Of a stretch of 64,000 bases of DNA, positions 1 to 9,159 are shown piece after piece; positions within the stretch are counted from its first letter, which is position 1; every line of letters begins with the position of its first letter. Both the position numbers and the translations under genes were made by a program. The notes beneath the pieces were generated by a model. The model was not told the origin of the DNA, ran no database searches, and was given only the letters and a program-made list of their open reading frames with translations. Source of the DNA: Paenibacillus auburnensis (GTDB lineage Bacteria > Bacillota > Bacilli > Paenibacillales > Paenibacillaceae); NCBI RefSeq assembly GCF_927798115.1, contig NZ_CAKMMG010000006.1, forward strand, positions 124,001 through 188,000, written 5' to 3'.

Positions 1-1497
1 AAAAGCGACACTTCACCAATTACCTTCGACTGGTATCTGAATTTCTCCTGGTTTCCTAATAAATGGGGTGTAGATCCTACTTCGCAATATGTAACGAAAA
101 AGACCGGCGTTAACATTAACTTTATCGTGCCAGCCGGCAATGAGAATGAAAAGCTGAATACCATGATTGCTTCCGGACAGCTGCCTGACTTCATTACACT
201 CGGCTTCTGGGAAGATGCGATCAAGAAAATGATTGAAGGCGACATGGTGCTTCCGCTCAACAAGCTGGCGGATGAATATGATCCGTACTTCTACAAGGTT
301 TCCGATAAAGATAAGCTCGGCTGGTATACTCAGGAGGACGGCAATGTATATGGCTATCCTAACTCTTCTTCCTCACCGGCAGACTATGAAAAATACGGCA
401 AGAACTATGTATCCAACCAGACCTTCGTCGTTCGTAAGGATATTTATGAAGCGATCGGCAGCCCGGATATGCGTACACCGGAAGGCTTCCTGAACGCGCT
501 GAAAATGGCTCAGGAGAAATTCCCTGAAGTGAACGGCCAGCCGCTGATTCCACTCGGTTTGCATGAGTTCACAGAGAACGGTAATGACTCGCTGGAAGGC
601 TACCTGCAGAACTTCCTGGCGATCCCATGGCAAAAAGACGGCAAGGTGTATGAGCGCGAAACCGATCCTGAATTTGTCCGCTGGATGAAGACACTCCGCC
701 AGGCGAATGAAGACGGCCTGCTGGCCAAAGACATCTTTATCGACAAACGTGCACAGATGGAAGAAAAAATTGCGCAAGGCCGCTACTTTGCAATGCTGTA
801 CCAACGTACTGACTTTGCTTCCCAGCTCGGTACGATTTTCCAGAAGAATCCTGAACAGACCTATATTGCTGTAGACGGACCTTCCAATGCGGCGCTGGAT
901 CAGCCGACACTGAACGGCCCTGGGATCTCCGGCTGGACCGTAACACTGATCTCCAAGAATGTAAAAGATAAAGCACGCGCAATCAAATTCCTCAGCTATC
1001 TGAACAGTGAGGAAGGAAATAAAGACTTGTATCTGGGCGAAAAAGGCGTCAGCTATGATACAATTGACGGAAAGGACCAGTTCCTTCCTGAGGCATTTGC
1101 TCTGATGAACAGTGACCGTGCGGCATTTGATAAGAAATACGGATCTTCCTTCACTTTCTGGATGATGCAGAACACGAATATTACCGATCAATGGGCACCT
1201 AAATCAGTAGAACCGTTCAAACAGCTGGAAGACTGGACACGCGGTAAAGCAATCAACACCTCCGAGTTCCAGTTGATTGACCCTACCGGCAACTCACCGG
1301 AAGGTATTATCGCTACCAAGCTGAAGAACCTTCGCGGCAAAACGTTCCCGAAACTGCTGATGGCCTCCTCTGATGCCGAATTCGACAAGATCTGGACTGA
1401 TTATCTCGCGAAGAAAGACAAGGAAGGCTTTGCTACCTTCGATGCATACAGACAAAACAAATATCAGGAAAACAAAAAGAAACTCGGCATGGAATAA
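1..1497 (+). CDS. Extracellular solute-binding protein of a CUT1-type ABC importer (5' partial)
   Basis: The reading frame is open from base 1, so the signal peptide and lipobox lie outside the window; 498 residues are visible. The sequence resembles the large family 1 solute-binding proteins of Paenibacillus (LplA/YtcQ-like), about 540 residues long, which capture oligosaccharides outside the cell for permease pairs of the LplB/YtcP type. Visible family traits are the early stretch on defining target residues after GNENEKLNTMIASGQLPD and the late run of aromatic and Asn residues (FTFWMMQNTNITDQW). An intrinsic terminator follows the stop. The next two genes encode a YesM/YesN-type sensor and regulator, the usual control pair for such importers. 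The substrate cannot be told from the sequence. Confidence 0.85.
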   Translation, partial: KSDTSPITFDWYLNFSWFPNKWGVDPTSQYVTKKTGVNINFIVPAGNENEKLNTMIASGQLPDFITLGFWEDAIKKMIEGDMVLPLNKLADEYDPYFYKVSDKDKLGWYTQEDGNVYGYPNSSSSPADYEKYGKNYVSNQTFVVRKDIYEAIGSPDMRTPEGFLNALKMAQEKFPEVNGQPLIPLGLHEFTENGNDSLEGYLQNFLAIPWQKDGKVYERETDPEFVRWMKTLRQANEDGLLAKDIFIDKRAQMEEKIAQGRYFAMLYQRTDFASQLGTIFQKNPEQTYIAVDGPSNAALDQPTLNGPGISGWTVTLISKNVKDKARAIKFLSYLNSEEGNKDLYLGEKGVSYDTIDGKDQFLPEAFALMNSDRAAFDKKYGSSFTFWMMQNTNITDQWAPKSVEPFKQLEDWTRGKAINTSEFQLIDPTGNSPEGIIATKLKNLRGKTFPKLLMASSDAEFDKIWTDYLAKKDKEGFATFDAYRQNKYQENKKKLGME

Positions 1498-1508
1498 TAT
1501 AGATTAAG

Positions 1509-1550
1509 CCCAATTGCCCGCTGACCGCGGGCTTTTGGGTTGTTTTCTTC
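1509..1550 (+). terminator. Intrinsic terminator after the solute-binding protein gene
   Basis: GCCCGC (1516-1521) pairs with GCGGGC (1527-1532), and the outer CCCAA/TTGGG arms extend the stem; a T-rich tract follows. Confidence 0.75.
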
Positions 1551-1594
1551 TATATATGTAATTGCAGGACCGATGCAATAACGGGAGAGTGCGT

Positions 1595-3490
1595 ATGCGT
1601 AAACGGATTAGAGAGCTTTGGAGTTCCTTCAGCTACTGGTGGGGGCGCAGATCGCTGCAGAGCAGGCTGGTGGCCGCGTATATTTTTATCATCCTCGGTC
1701 CGAGTCTGCTCGTCTCCGTGTATTCCTTCAGGACGATCAACAATACGTATGTCCGTGATGCCGTGGACAAGAACAACTACCTCCTGCAGATGGAGAAGCT
1801 GCACATCGTCAATCAGATTGAAGTGATGGAGCGTGCGGCCCAGATGGCCGATTCTGATAAAGTGGTTCAGAATTACCTGATGAATGAAGTCGATCCTCCG
1901 CTGGGCGAGCTGATTGACTTTAATAATACAACCTATATGAATTTAAACCGTATCCAGGTCATTAATCCGAGTATTGAGCATTTGCGCCTATATTCTCCAA
2001 GCCCCAATATGTATGAAATCTGGCCGATTATTTTTCGCGAAAGCCGGGTTTCTGCAGAACCATGGTTCCAGGAAGCCTTGGAGCTGAAGGGACGGGAGCT
2101 ATGGGTATTCCAGAATAATGACCCGGATCTCATGGAGCGCTCTGCGAATCTGATGACCGAAGAGCGGCCAAAGGTATCTTTGGTCAGGGAAATCAATGTT
2201 CCGGCCGGTCACCATATAGGTATGATTCAAGTCGATATGATGCTGAATAACTTCACCCCCAAAACCTATACAAATGTAAGGGACAATCAGTCGCAGATGT
2301 TCATTGCAGACAGCGAGCTGAAGCTATTTACACGTACAGACCATTCGTTCACCGAGAATAGTCCGCAGCTGGAGAGTGCCATTGCTGAGCGGCTGAAGAA
2401 CTATCAGGAAACCGGTGAGTGGAATATTGATTATAAAGAGGGCGGAAAATCTTTTCTGCTGATTCATGCTCCACTGGACCGGATCGGTGCCTCGCTGCTT
2501 AATGTCGTATCTATGGAAGATGTAATGAAGCGTATCTCTCATACCCGCAACCTGCTGATCGGCGCCAACATCGGTTTTATTTTTCTGCTCACCGCTATTG
2601 CTTATGTAATGAATGCATTCATCCTGAAAAATCTGCGCCGTTTAACCGAAACGATGAAGAAGGTGCGCAAGGGCGAGGCATACACAGGGATCACGATCCG
2701 CGGAGGCGGAGAGGTGGGAGAGCTGGCGCATCATTTCTCCAAGCTGATGAATACCATTAATACCTTGGTAGCTCAGGCTGTCTACAAGCAGGCGCTTTCG
2801 AAGGAAGCCGAGCTGCGCACGCTGCATAATCAGATTGATGCCCATTTTCTATACAATACGCTGGAGAATATCAAGATGCTTGCGGAGATTGAGGACCAGC
2901 GGACCATCTCGGATGCCTTGACCTGGCTAGGCGGCATGATGCGTTATAACTTCAAATGGTCCGGCGAATATGTGAAGCTGCGGGATGAAATCCGCCATAT
3001 TCAAAATTATATTGAAATAATGAATATCCGCTTTGAACACCCCATCCGTCTGGAGTTAAATATAGAGAATACGTACCTGGAAGTGGAAGTGCTGAAAATG
3101 TCGCTGCAGCCGATCGTTGAGAACAGTGTGAAGCATGCCTGGAATACCGGCGGAGAGGAGCTCTCCGGCCGCACCATCCGTATCGATGTGACAGAGGCAG
3201 AGGGAGAACTGTTTATCCTGATCCGTGATAATGGCCTGGGGCTAACACCGGAACGGCTGGCCGCTCTGCATGAGGCGATTTACGCCAGGGAAGAGGAAAG
3301 TCAGGAGTTCTCCGGTTCCGGAACCGGGGGTTATAAGGCCGGGGGGATCGGTCTCAGAAATGTCCATCAGCGGCTGCAGCTGTTCTATGGCGAGGCATAC
3401 GGACTGGAGCTGCAAAGTGAGCCGGGGCAATGGACTACGGTATTCATGACGCTGCCTAAAGTACTTTTGACGGGGGATAAAACTTCATGA
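1595..3490 (+). CDS. YesM-family sensor histidine kinase
   Basis: This is a 631-residue membrane sensor kinase that should phosphorylate the response regulator encoded next. TM1 is at about 24-45 and TM2 at about 319-343, flanking a large extracellular sensing region, followed by a HAMP segment. The His_kinase motif DAHFLYNTLE carries the phospho-acceptor at about H417. The ATPase domain shows the N box (ENSVKHA, about 510), the G1 box DNGLG (about 545) and the G2 box GGIGLRN (about 583). The ATG at 1595 was chosen because GGGAGAG ends 7 bases before it; an upstream TTG and a GTG have no such site. The stop overlaps the next start by ATGA, indicating translational coupling. The neighbouring solute-binding protein suggests sugar-import control, which is inference. 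Confidence 0.93.
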   Translation: MRKRIRELWSSFSYWWGRRSLQSRLVAAYIFIILGPSLLVSVYSFRTINNTYVRDAVDKNNYLLQMEKLHIVNQIEVMERAAQMADSDKVVQNYLMNEVDPPLGELIDFNNTTYMNLNRIQVINPSIEHLRLYSPSPNMYEIWPIIFRESRVSAEPWFQEALELKGRELWVFQNNDPDLMERSANLMTEERPKVSLVREINVPAGHHIGMIQVDMMLNNFTPKTYTNVRDNQSQMFIADSELKLFTRTDHSFTENSPQLESAIAERLKNYQETGEWNIDYKEGGKSFLLIHAPLDRIGASLLNVVSMEDVMKRISHTRNLLIGANIGFIFLLTAIAYVMNAFILKNLRRLTETMKKVRKGEAYTGITIRGGGEVGELAHHFSKLMNTINTLVAQAVYKQALSKEAELRTLHNQIDAHFLYNTLENIKMLAEIEDQRTISDALTWLGGMMRYNFKWSGEYVKLRDEIRHIQNYIEIMNIRFEHPIRLELNIENTYLEVEVLKMSLQPIVENSVKHAWNTGGEELSGRTIRIDVTEAEGELFILIRDNGLGLTPERLAALHEAIYAREEESQEFSGSGTGGYKAGGIGLRNVHQRLQLFYGEAYGLELQSEPGQWTTVFMTLPKVLLTGDKTS

Positions 3491-5079
3491 AGAAACTTCT
3501 GATTGTAGATGATGAGAGAATGATCCGCCAAGGTCTGAAGGCGATGATTGAAAGGGAATATCCTTCCCTCTACAGCATTGCCCTGGCCGGCAACGGCGCG
3601 GAGGCGCTGGAGCTGTTCCGGCAGGAGCCCAAAGATATCATCATTACAGATATCCGTATGCCGGTCATGGATGGCATTACCCTGCTGGAGCATCTGTCGG
3701 CGGAGTCCGCACCCGGTAAAGGCCCGGCTGTGGTTATTCTGAGCGGCCATGATGATTTTGAATATGCCAAAAGCGCGATCCGCCACCGGGTCAAGGATTA
3801 TCTGCTGAAGCCGATCCGCCGTGAAGAGCTGTTCGAAACGCTGGAGCAGATTAACCTGGAGCGCAGTGGTAAAGAGCAGGAGTCCGGTGTACAGCAGCTG
3901 GAGCAGGAAACAGAGGGGTACCTCAGGGAGCTGCGTGCCACGCGTCTTCAGCGGCTGCTGTTGCAGCAGGAGGTACAGCCGTCACCGGAACAGCAGGAGG
4001 AGCTGGGCCGTCTGCAGCTGCCTTTTACGGTGGGCGTACTGAATTATTATTATAACGACGGTACACGGATGAAGCCGGGTGAAGTTCAGGGGTTGCTTGA
4101 ACGGCTGTCCGGGCCGCTGGAGGAGCATTTCAGCGAAATTTTGACGGATTGGGAAGGGAAGCTGGTTCTGGTCAGCGGCGGCAGGGATCCTTTTCGAAAC
4201 CTTTACCGGCTGGCGGAAACTAAGGAAATTAAGGGTCTGCTTATTGGAGTTGCTGAGGCAGGACACAGCCCCGGGGAGTTCCAGAGCTGCTATAAGCAAG
4301 CCTGCCGCGCGCTGCAGTATACCTTCCTGTCGCCGCAGGCGAGCTTTATGGATTATGCCAGTATCCGGTCGGACCGGCTCAGCTTCCCCTCACCGGATGA
4401 GGAGCTGCGCAAGCTGCTCAATATGCTGGGTACCGAGCGTGAGAAGGAGCTCAAAAGCCTGCTGGGCACCATTTTTCATACGGAGCATTTGCCGCACCTG
4501 GATTTGTCTTACCTGGAGAGTGTCGCGCGGAGCATGAACGAACGAGTGCTGGATGAGGTGTTCCGGGTACACGGGGAGGCTTCCGTAGAGGTGCTTAAGC
4601 TGTATCGTACCGTCGGCGACTTGTACAATTACCGCCATTTTCATGACTATTACCGCGCCCTGGAGCATTTGCTCATTAGTGTGAACGATTATATTATTGG
4701 GATAAGATCCGCACATACCGAGCATGCCGATATGGAAGCGGCACTGGCTTATATTGAAGAGCATTATGCCCGCCCGCTGAATATGGCGATGGTCAGTAAT
4801 TATGTGTCGCTTAGCTACTCCTATTTCAGTGAGGCTTTTAAGGCCTATACCGGGGAGAGCTTTGTCGTATATTTGAAAAAAGTGCGCATCCGCCATGCGA
4901 AAGAGCTGCTGTCGTCCAGCCGTATGAAGCTGTCGGGAGTATCGGAAGCCGTCGGATTCGAGAACAGCAAGCAGTTTACCCGTGTGTTCAAGGAATTGGA
5001 GGGAATCTCTCCGGGAGAGTACCGGGCGAAGCTGCTGGATCCTGGGTCGATTCGTCCGGAAGATAAGGAATTCTATTGA
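3487..5079 (+). CDS. YesN-family response regulator with AraC-type DNA-binding domain
   Basis: The 530-residue protein has an N-terminal receiver domain (acidic pocket D9-D10, phospho-acceptor D55 in TDIRMPVMDG, conserved K in YLLKPI) and a C-terminal AraC/XylS double helix-turn-helix at about 420-520. A long linker of low conservation separates them, as in other YesN-like regulators. It overlaps the kinase gene by four bases, so the two form a two-component operon. Targets are probably the adjacent importer genes, some of which lie left of the window; this is inference from the usual arrangement. Confidence 0.93.
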   Translation: MKKLLIVDDERMIRQGLKAMIEREYPSLYSIALAGNGAEALELFRQEPKDIIITDIRMPVMDGITLLEHLSAESAPGKGPAVVILSGHDDFEYAKSAIRHRVKDYLLKPIRREELFETLEQINLERSGKEQESGVQQLEQETEGYLRELRATRLQRLLLQQEVQPSPEQQEELGRLQLPFTVGVLNYYYNDGTRMKPGEVQGLLERLSGPLEEHFSEILTDWEGKLVLVSGGRDPFRNLYRLAETKEIKGLLIGVAEAGHSPGEFQSCYKQACRALQYTFLSPQASFMDYASIRSDRLSFPSPDEELRKLLNMLGTEREKELKSLLGTIFHTEHLPHLDLSYLESVARSMNERVLDEVFRVHGEASVEVLKLYRTVGDLYNYRHFHDYYRALEHLLISVNDYIIGIRSAHTEHADMEAALAYIEEHYARPLNMAMVSNYVSLSYSYFSEAFKAYTGESFVVYLKKVRIRHAKELLSSSRMKLSGVSEAVGFENSKQFTRVFKELEGISPGEYRAKLLDPGSIRPEDKEFY

Positions 5080-5108
5080 TTAAGGCTTGAACGTTTGGGG
5101 GATGGAAA

Positions 5109-5912
5109 GTGGAAGAAGTGCAGGGTAATTTGATTACGGTAGAGACCTTAGCGGCTGATTTCCGCAGGTTAGGGGTGCAGGCGGGCATGACGCTGCTGCT
5201 GCATTCCTCGTTTAAATCGCTTGGCCAGTGGGTGGCCGGTGGTCCGGTGGCAGTAATTCTGGCGCTGGAGGAGGTGCTCGGCGCAGAGGGGACGCTGGTT
5301 ATGCCGACACACTCCTCCGATTTGACCGATCCGGCAGGCTGGAGCAATCCTCCGGTGCCGGAGGCCTGGTGGCAGACCATCCGGGAACAGATGCCGGCCT
5401 ATGATCCGGATATGACCCTGCTGCGGGGAATGGGCGTTATTCCCGATACCTTCCGCAAGCAGCAGGGGGTTAGACGAAGCAGCCATCCGGTCCATTCTTT
5501 TGCCGCCTGGGGGAAGCACCGGGATAAGATTACCAGCGGGCATGAGCTGGAGTTCGCCTTAGGGGAGCAATCCCCGCTGGCCAGGATCTATGATCTGAAC
5601 GGAAGCGTACTGCTGCTTGGCGTGAATAGTCTGAACAACACCTCTCTTCATCTGGCGGAGTACCGGGCTGATTATGCGGGGAAGCAGGCAGTGACTGCCG
5701 GTGCGCCAATGCTGGTGGGAGGAGCCAGGGAGTGGGTGCAGTTCAGGGACCTGAACTGGAATTCCGATGACTTTGCGGAGATTGGTGAAGACTTTGACCG
5801 GGAGACAGGCCGGATAACCCATGGTAACGTTGCAGCTTCAGAGGCACAGCTGATCCCGCAGCGGGAGATCGTGGATTATGCGGCAGGCTGGCTGGCGCGG
5901 AAGCGGAAATAG
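5109..5912 (+). CDS. AAC(3)-family N-acetyltransferase (YokD-like)
   Basis: The 267-residue protein belongs to the aminoglycoside N3-acetyltransferase family, which uses acetyl-CoA. Family motifs are LLHSSFKSLG near residue 30, the GTLVMPTH strand near 60, and SSHPVHSFAAWG in the middle, with conserved His and Glu residues of the active site. The start is GTG, with a GGGGGATG stretch just upstream. It lies 29 bases after the response regulator and could be read from the same transcript. Chromosomal homologues such as B. subtilis YokD often lack known resistance activity, so the true substrate is open. Confidence 0.85.
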   Translation: MEEVQGNLITVETLAADFRRLGVQAGMTLLLHSSFKSLGQWVAGGPVAVILALEEVLGAEGTLVMPTHSSDLTDPAGWSNPPVPEAWWQTIREQMPAYDPDMTLLRGMGVIPDTFRKQQGVRRSSHPVHSFAAWGKHRDKITSGHELEFALGEQSPLARIYDLNGSVLLLGVNSLNNTSLHLAEYRADYAGKQAVTAGAPMLVGGAREWVQFRDLNWNSDDFAEIGEDFDRETGRITHGNVAASEAQLIPQREIVDYAAGWLARKRK

Positions 5913-5942
5913 CGAAAGACCTGACAAGGAGAGAGCTGAGTT

Positions 5943-6581
5943 ATGGGGACAACAACAGTATATTTGACACGGCATGGCCAGACAGAGTGGAATGTGCAGC
6001 AGCGTATGCAGGGACACCAGGACTCGGCGCTTACTCCGCTAGGGGTGCAGCAGGCGCAGTGGCTCGGCCGGGGGCTGCAGGAGGTGCAGCTGGATGCGGT
6101 GTATGCAAGCTCCAGTCCGCGCACACTACGTACCGCGGAGCTGATTCTCGGAGAGCGGAAGATTCCTGTAACGGCTTGCGATGAATTCAAGGAGCTGTGC
6201 ATGGGCGGCTGGGAAGGCCGTGAGTCCTCCGCTATTAAGCTGAGTGATCCGGAGCAGTACCGTTATTTCTGGGAAGATCCCGGGAAATTCGCTGTAGAGG
6301 GCAGCGAAACCTTCGCAGAGGTGCAGGAGCGGGCGCTGAATAGGCTTCGGGAGATTGTGGACAGGCATGAAGGACAGACACTACTTATAGTGACGCACAC
6401 GGTGGTGATCAAGGTGCTGATGGCGTACTTTGAAGCCAGGGCTATGGATAAGCTGTGGGAGCTACCTTACATTTATCCGGCTTGCCTGTGCAGAATCGAT
6501 ATTACAGATGGTGTGCCGGAAATCCTGCTGCATGGGGACATCAGCCATTATGAAATTATCGAAGCCGGAATGGAATCCTAA
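5943..6581 (+). CDS. Histidine phosphatase family protein (phosphoglycerate mutase-like)
   Basis: The 212-residue protein has the family signature LTRHGQTEWN with catalytic H11, an acid residue at E84, and the second histidine in IVTHTVV (H152). Such enzymes remove phosphate from small molecules, among them alpha-ribazole phosphate or sugar phosphates; cofactor-dependent mutase activity is less likely for this short form. AAGGAG lies upstream of the ATG. It follows the acetyltransferase gene by 30 bases on the same strand. Confidence 0.88.
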   Translation: MGTTTVYLTRHGQTEWNVQQRMQGHQDSALTPLGVQQAQWLGRGLQEVQLDAVYASSSPRTLRTAELILGERKIPVTACDEFKELCMGGWEGRESSAIKLSDPEQYRYFWEDPGKFAVEGSETFAEVQERALNRLREIVDRHEGQTLLIVTHTVVIKVLMAYFEARAMDKLWELPYIYPACLCRIDITDGVPEILLHGDISHYEIIEAGMES

Positions 6582-6671
6582 ATTTTTGGTGGACGATGTA
6601 CCAGCGACTTTCCTATAGCTATAGACGGCAGGCGATGACCTCTGAAAGCGGGCATCGCCTATTAATGCTGC

Positions 6672-7943
6672 TCATTTTGGGCTGCTTAACCAGCGTCCGG
6701 GCAATGCTGAACGGACGGAGGATTTCGGCTGGAGGCGCGAAAGATCGCCATCCAGCGCTTTAAGAGCGGGCAGCAGTGCAGCTAAGCCGGCGCAAACGGC
6801 GGAGAGCAGTCCAGCCGCCAGGAATAGAGCGGGTACGCCATAGTGCTCTGCAAGGATCCCGCCGGCAAAAGCACCGAGCGGCTGCAGGGCGCCACCGATT
6901 AGGAAACGGATCGAGTTCACCCGGCCCTGTAAGCTGCCGGGAACCAGCCGCCCATGCAGGGAGGAGCTCAACGAGCCAAAGAAGGGGCCCAAGACTCCTG
7001 CCGTAAAGACGGCGGTGAGGGCAAACGGATAACTTGGAATAAGCCCCCACAGCGCTGTGATCAGCCCTATTCCCATCAGACTGCCAAGTAAGAAGGGGCG
7101 TCGGCGTCTAATCTCCCCGATCAGCGAGACAATACTGATCCCGGTTAAGTAGCCCAGTGCAGATGCCGTAGACAGAGCGCCCAGTACTGACGCATCGCGG
7201 TGCAGCACTTCACGGACATAAGGGACCATCATGGTCCAGACGGCAATCGAGCTTAAATTGCTGACCGAAGCCAGGATCATAATGATTAGCATGGCCGGAA
7301 ACTGCTTATAGAAGCTGAGTCCTTCGGCAATTTCCCGCAGGTATGCCGGGACGGAGAAGCTGACGGCAGCTTCACGGGGCTTGGCTGGCTTCGGAAGGTA
7401 CAGCAGGGTAGCGATGGCGGCTGCATAGCACAGCGCATTGATGCCGAGCGCCGGCAGAGCACCGCTGCTGGCGGTCAGTACGCCGGCCAGGGCCGGGCCG
7501 AGCAGGGCGGCGGCGCCTTTGCAGCCGTCAATGACGGCAAAGGCGCGCATCAGCTTGCGTTCGCCGGCCACGCCCGGAACGATGGCCATGGCCGTCGGCA
7601 GGAATAGCGCGGAGCAGGCACCGCTGAGCGCTGCAGCAGCGAAGAGATGCCAGAGCTGCAGCTGGCCGGCCAGGCCCATCCCGAGCGGCAGGACGATGGC
7701 CAGCAGACGGATGGCAGCCAGGAAGGCCATGAGTCGCACTCGGTTCAGCCTGTCGGACAGCGGCGAGCCCAGCAGGCGGATCAGCAGCTCCGGAATGCCG
7801 GAGCAGAGTACAAGCGCACCCATGGCCAGCTTGGAGCCGGTCAGCTCATAGACCATCCACTCCATGGCCAGGAGTCCAAAAGTATCACCGAAGGTGCTTA
7901 AGGATATGGTGGACAGCAGTCCGAAATAGCTGCGTTTTAACAT
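6672..7943 (-). CDS. MFS transporter (MFS_3-type exporter)
   Basis: The 423-residue membrane protein shows about twelve hydrophobic segments and MFS loop signatures such as GSPLSDRLNRVRLM after TM2. It resembles macrolide- or siderophore-type exporters of the MFS_3 family. The ATG at 7943 is preferred over the GTG at 7955 because AGAGGTGAG ends seven bases before it. It lies just downstream of an ArsR-type regulator gene on the same strand (37 bases apart), so the two are probably one operon with the regulator controlling efflux; the exported compound is unknown. Confidence 0.87.
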   Translation of the reverse strand: MLKRSYFGLLSTISLSTFGDTFGLLAMEWMVYELTGSKLAMGALVLCSGIPELLIRLLGSPLSDRLNRVRLMAFLAAIRLLAIVLPLGMGLAGQLQLWHLFAAAALSGACSALFLPTAMAIVPGVAGERKLMRAFAVIDGCKGAAALLGPALAGVLTASSGALPALGINALCYAAAIATLLYLPKPAKPREAAVSFSVPAYLREIAEGLSFYKQFPAMLIIMILASVSNLSSIAVWTMMVPYVREVLHRDASVLGALSTASALGYLTGISIVSLIGEIRRRRPFLLGSLMGIGLITALWGLIPSYPFALTAVFTAGVLGPFFGSLSSSLHGRLVPGSLQGRVNSIRFLIGGALQPLGAFAGGILAEHYGVPALFLAAGLLSAVCAGLAALLPALKALDGDLSRLQPKSSVRSALPGRWLSSPK

Positions 7944-7979
7944 GGGAAGGCTCACCTCTATCTTTGGATTGATTCTGGT

Positions 7980-8885
7980 TTAGCTCTCCAGATACGTCCC
8001 GATTTGATGAGGCAGTTCATTCAGAGCCTCTAATCGCAGGCTGTAGGAGATGCTCTTGCCGTTGTAATGGACGATGACCAGACCCGCCGCACGCAGTGCG
8101 ATCAGATGGTAGTGGATTGTGCTTTTGGAAAGGCCGACCAGCTTAACAATCTCAGTGAAATTCAGCTGCTTCCCGGTAAGCAGGCGAAGAATGTACAGCC
8201 GCGTCTCATCTGAAAGTGCCCGGGTAAGCCGCAGCAGCGCCGGTGCTGGGCGTCCCGCCTCCGGCGGAAGGACATCACAGGAGTAGCTGGTGAACACAAA
8301 TTCATCATAAAAAGCCGAAGTAACCAGCGGCCGGGGATGATACTGCGGGATAAGGATGACCTGTTTCAGCTGTCCGGCAGGATACAACCTCATGCCTGCC
8401 GTGGCCTGCTCGTAGACCTCCATGTCATTGCCGCCGGTTAGCATGTCTTTTCTGGCATCCGCCTCTTGCTGCAGCCCTTCAAGAATCTGCGGATCAATCC
8501 CGCTGAAATAGCCGGCATCCCAAACGCGCAGAATTTCAATGGCGGCACTTCGCAGCTCAGCCAAATTCGAGGGGACGGATTGGCCGAAACGGCCAGAGAT
8601 CTCGTACAGCTCACCCGTGCTCAGTTCATCGAACCAATTCAGGAACCCGCTGACGGTGCGCTGCCCCGGGCAGGTCCAAATATATGGAGCTAAGCTGAAA
8701 TCCTCGGCTATGGTGATAATCTCCCGCATTCTCTGCAGCTGCACCGGAGCGAACTGCTCCTGTACCTCGCGGACCCAGAGTTTCCCGGCGTCCATGGCGT
8801 TATGATTCTGTTTGTAAAGAAAAGCATTCAGGCTGGCGATACATTCATACATTGGCGCAAAATCTACTTGAACCGTATAGCTCAT
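7980..8885 (-). CDS. ArsR-type winged-helix regulator with an N-terminal sensing region
   Basis: The 301-residue protein has a winged helix near residues 217-283 (ALSDETRLYILRLL, then the recognition stretch LSKSTIHYHL), the ArsR arrangement. The first 210 residues form an extra region typical of long ArsR proteins of Gram-positive bacteria. There is no obvious metal-binding CxC motif. It precedes the MFS gene on the same strand. A perfect inverted repeat lies 45 bases upstream of its start and could be its own operator. Confidence 0.85.
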   Translation of the reverse strand: MSYTVQVDFAPMYECIASLNAFLYKQNHNAMDAGKLWVREVQEQFAPVQLQRMREIITIAEDFSLAPYIWTCPGQRTVSGFLNWFDELSTGELYEISGRFGQSVPSNLAELRSAAIEILRVWDAGYFSGIDPQILEGLQQEADARKDMLTGGNDMEVYEQATAGMRLYPAGQLKQVILIPQYHPRPLVTSAFYDEFVFTSYSCDVLPPEAGRPAPALLRLTRALSDETRLYILRLLTGKQLNFTEIVKLVGLSKSTIHYHLIALRAAGLVIVHYNGKSISYSLRLEALNELPHQIGTYLES

Positions 8886-8929
8886 AGGGGATTCCTCATT
8901 TCGGTTGTTGTGATGCTAATGAATATATT

Positions 8930-8947
8930 GTTCTATAAATATAGAAC
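8930..8947. promoter_or_regulatory. Candidate operator of the ArsR-type regulator
   Basis: GTTCTATA (8930-8937) and TATAGAAC (8940-8947) form a perfect 8-bp inverted repeat with a two-base spacer, 45 bases upstream of the regulator start. The size and A/T-rich form suit a dimeric winged-helix repressor. Autoregulation is inferred. Confidence 0.5.
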
Positions 8948-9094
8948 CACTTGTTGGTTTTATTATATGCGAACAAAATTTAGATTTCAAGATAAAGGAA
9001 AAATAATATTCAGCTGAGCTGGAAATGACTGCGCCAGTTATGGCAGTAGTAGCATAACCGGAGGGGATTTGCGGGGGGAATTACACGATCAAAA

Positions 9095-9145
9095 AAAAGG
9101 CGGTCCCCGGTGGACGTTATTCACGTCCCGGGAACCGCCTTTTCA
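9095..9145 (-). terminator. Intrinsic terminator, usable from both sides
   Basis: A long GC-rich stem (GGCGGTCCCCGG pairing with CCGGGAACCGCC around a TGGACGT/ACGTCC inner stem) is flanked by T-runs on both strands. It follows the nuclease/nucleotidase gene on the minus strand. Confidence 0.9.
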
Positions 9146-9159
9146 AGTGAGGTTAAACG

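Noticed and set aside
5109..5912. Acquired aminoglycoside resistance gene
   Set aside because: The AAC(3) family fold is clear, but the gene sits in ordinary chromosomal context with similar base use and no mobile element; such homologues are often not resistance genes.
6630..6660. Hairpin AGGCGATG/CATCGCCT between converging genes
   Set aside because: The stem is sound but neither side has a T-run; it may limit read-through, but I did not call it a terminator.
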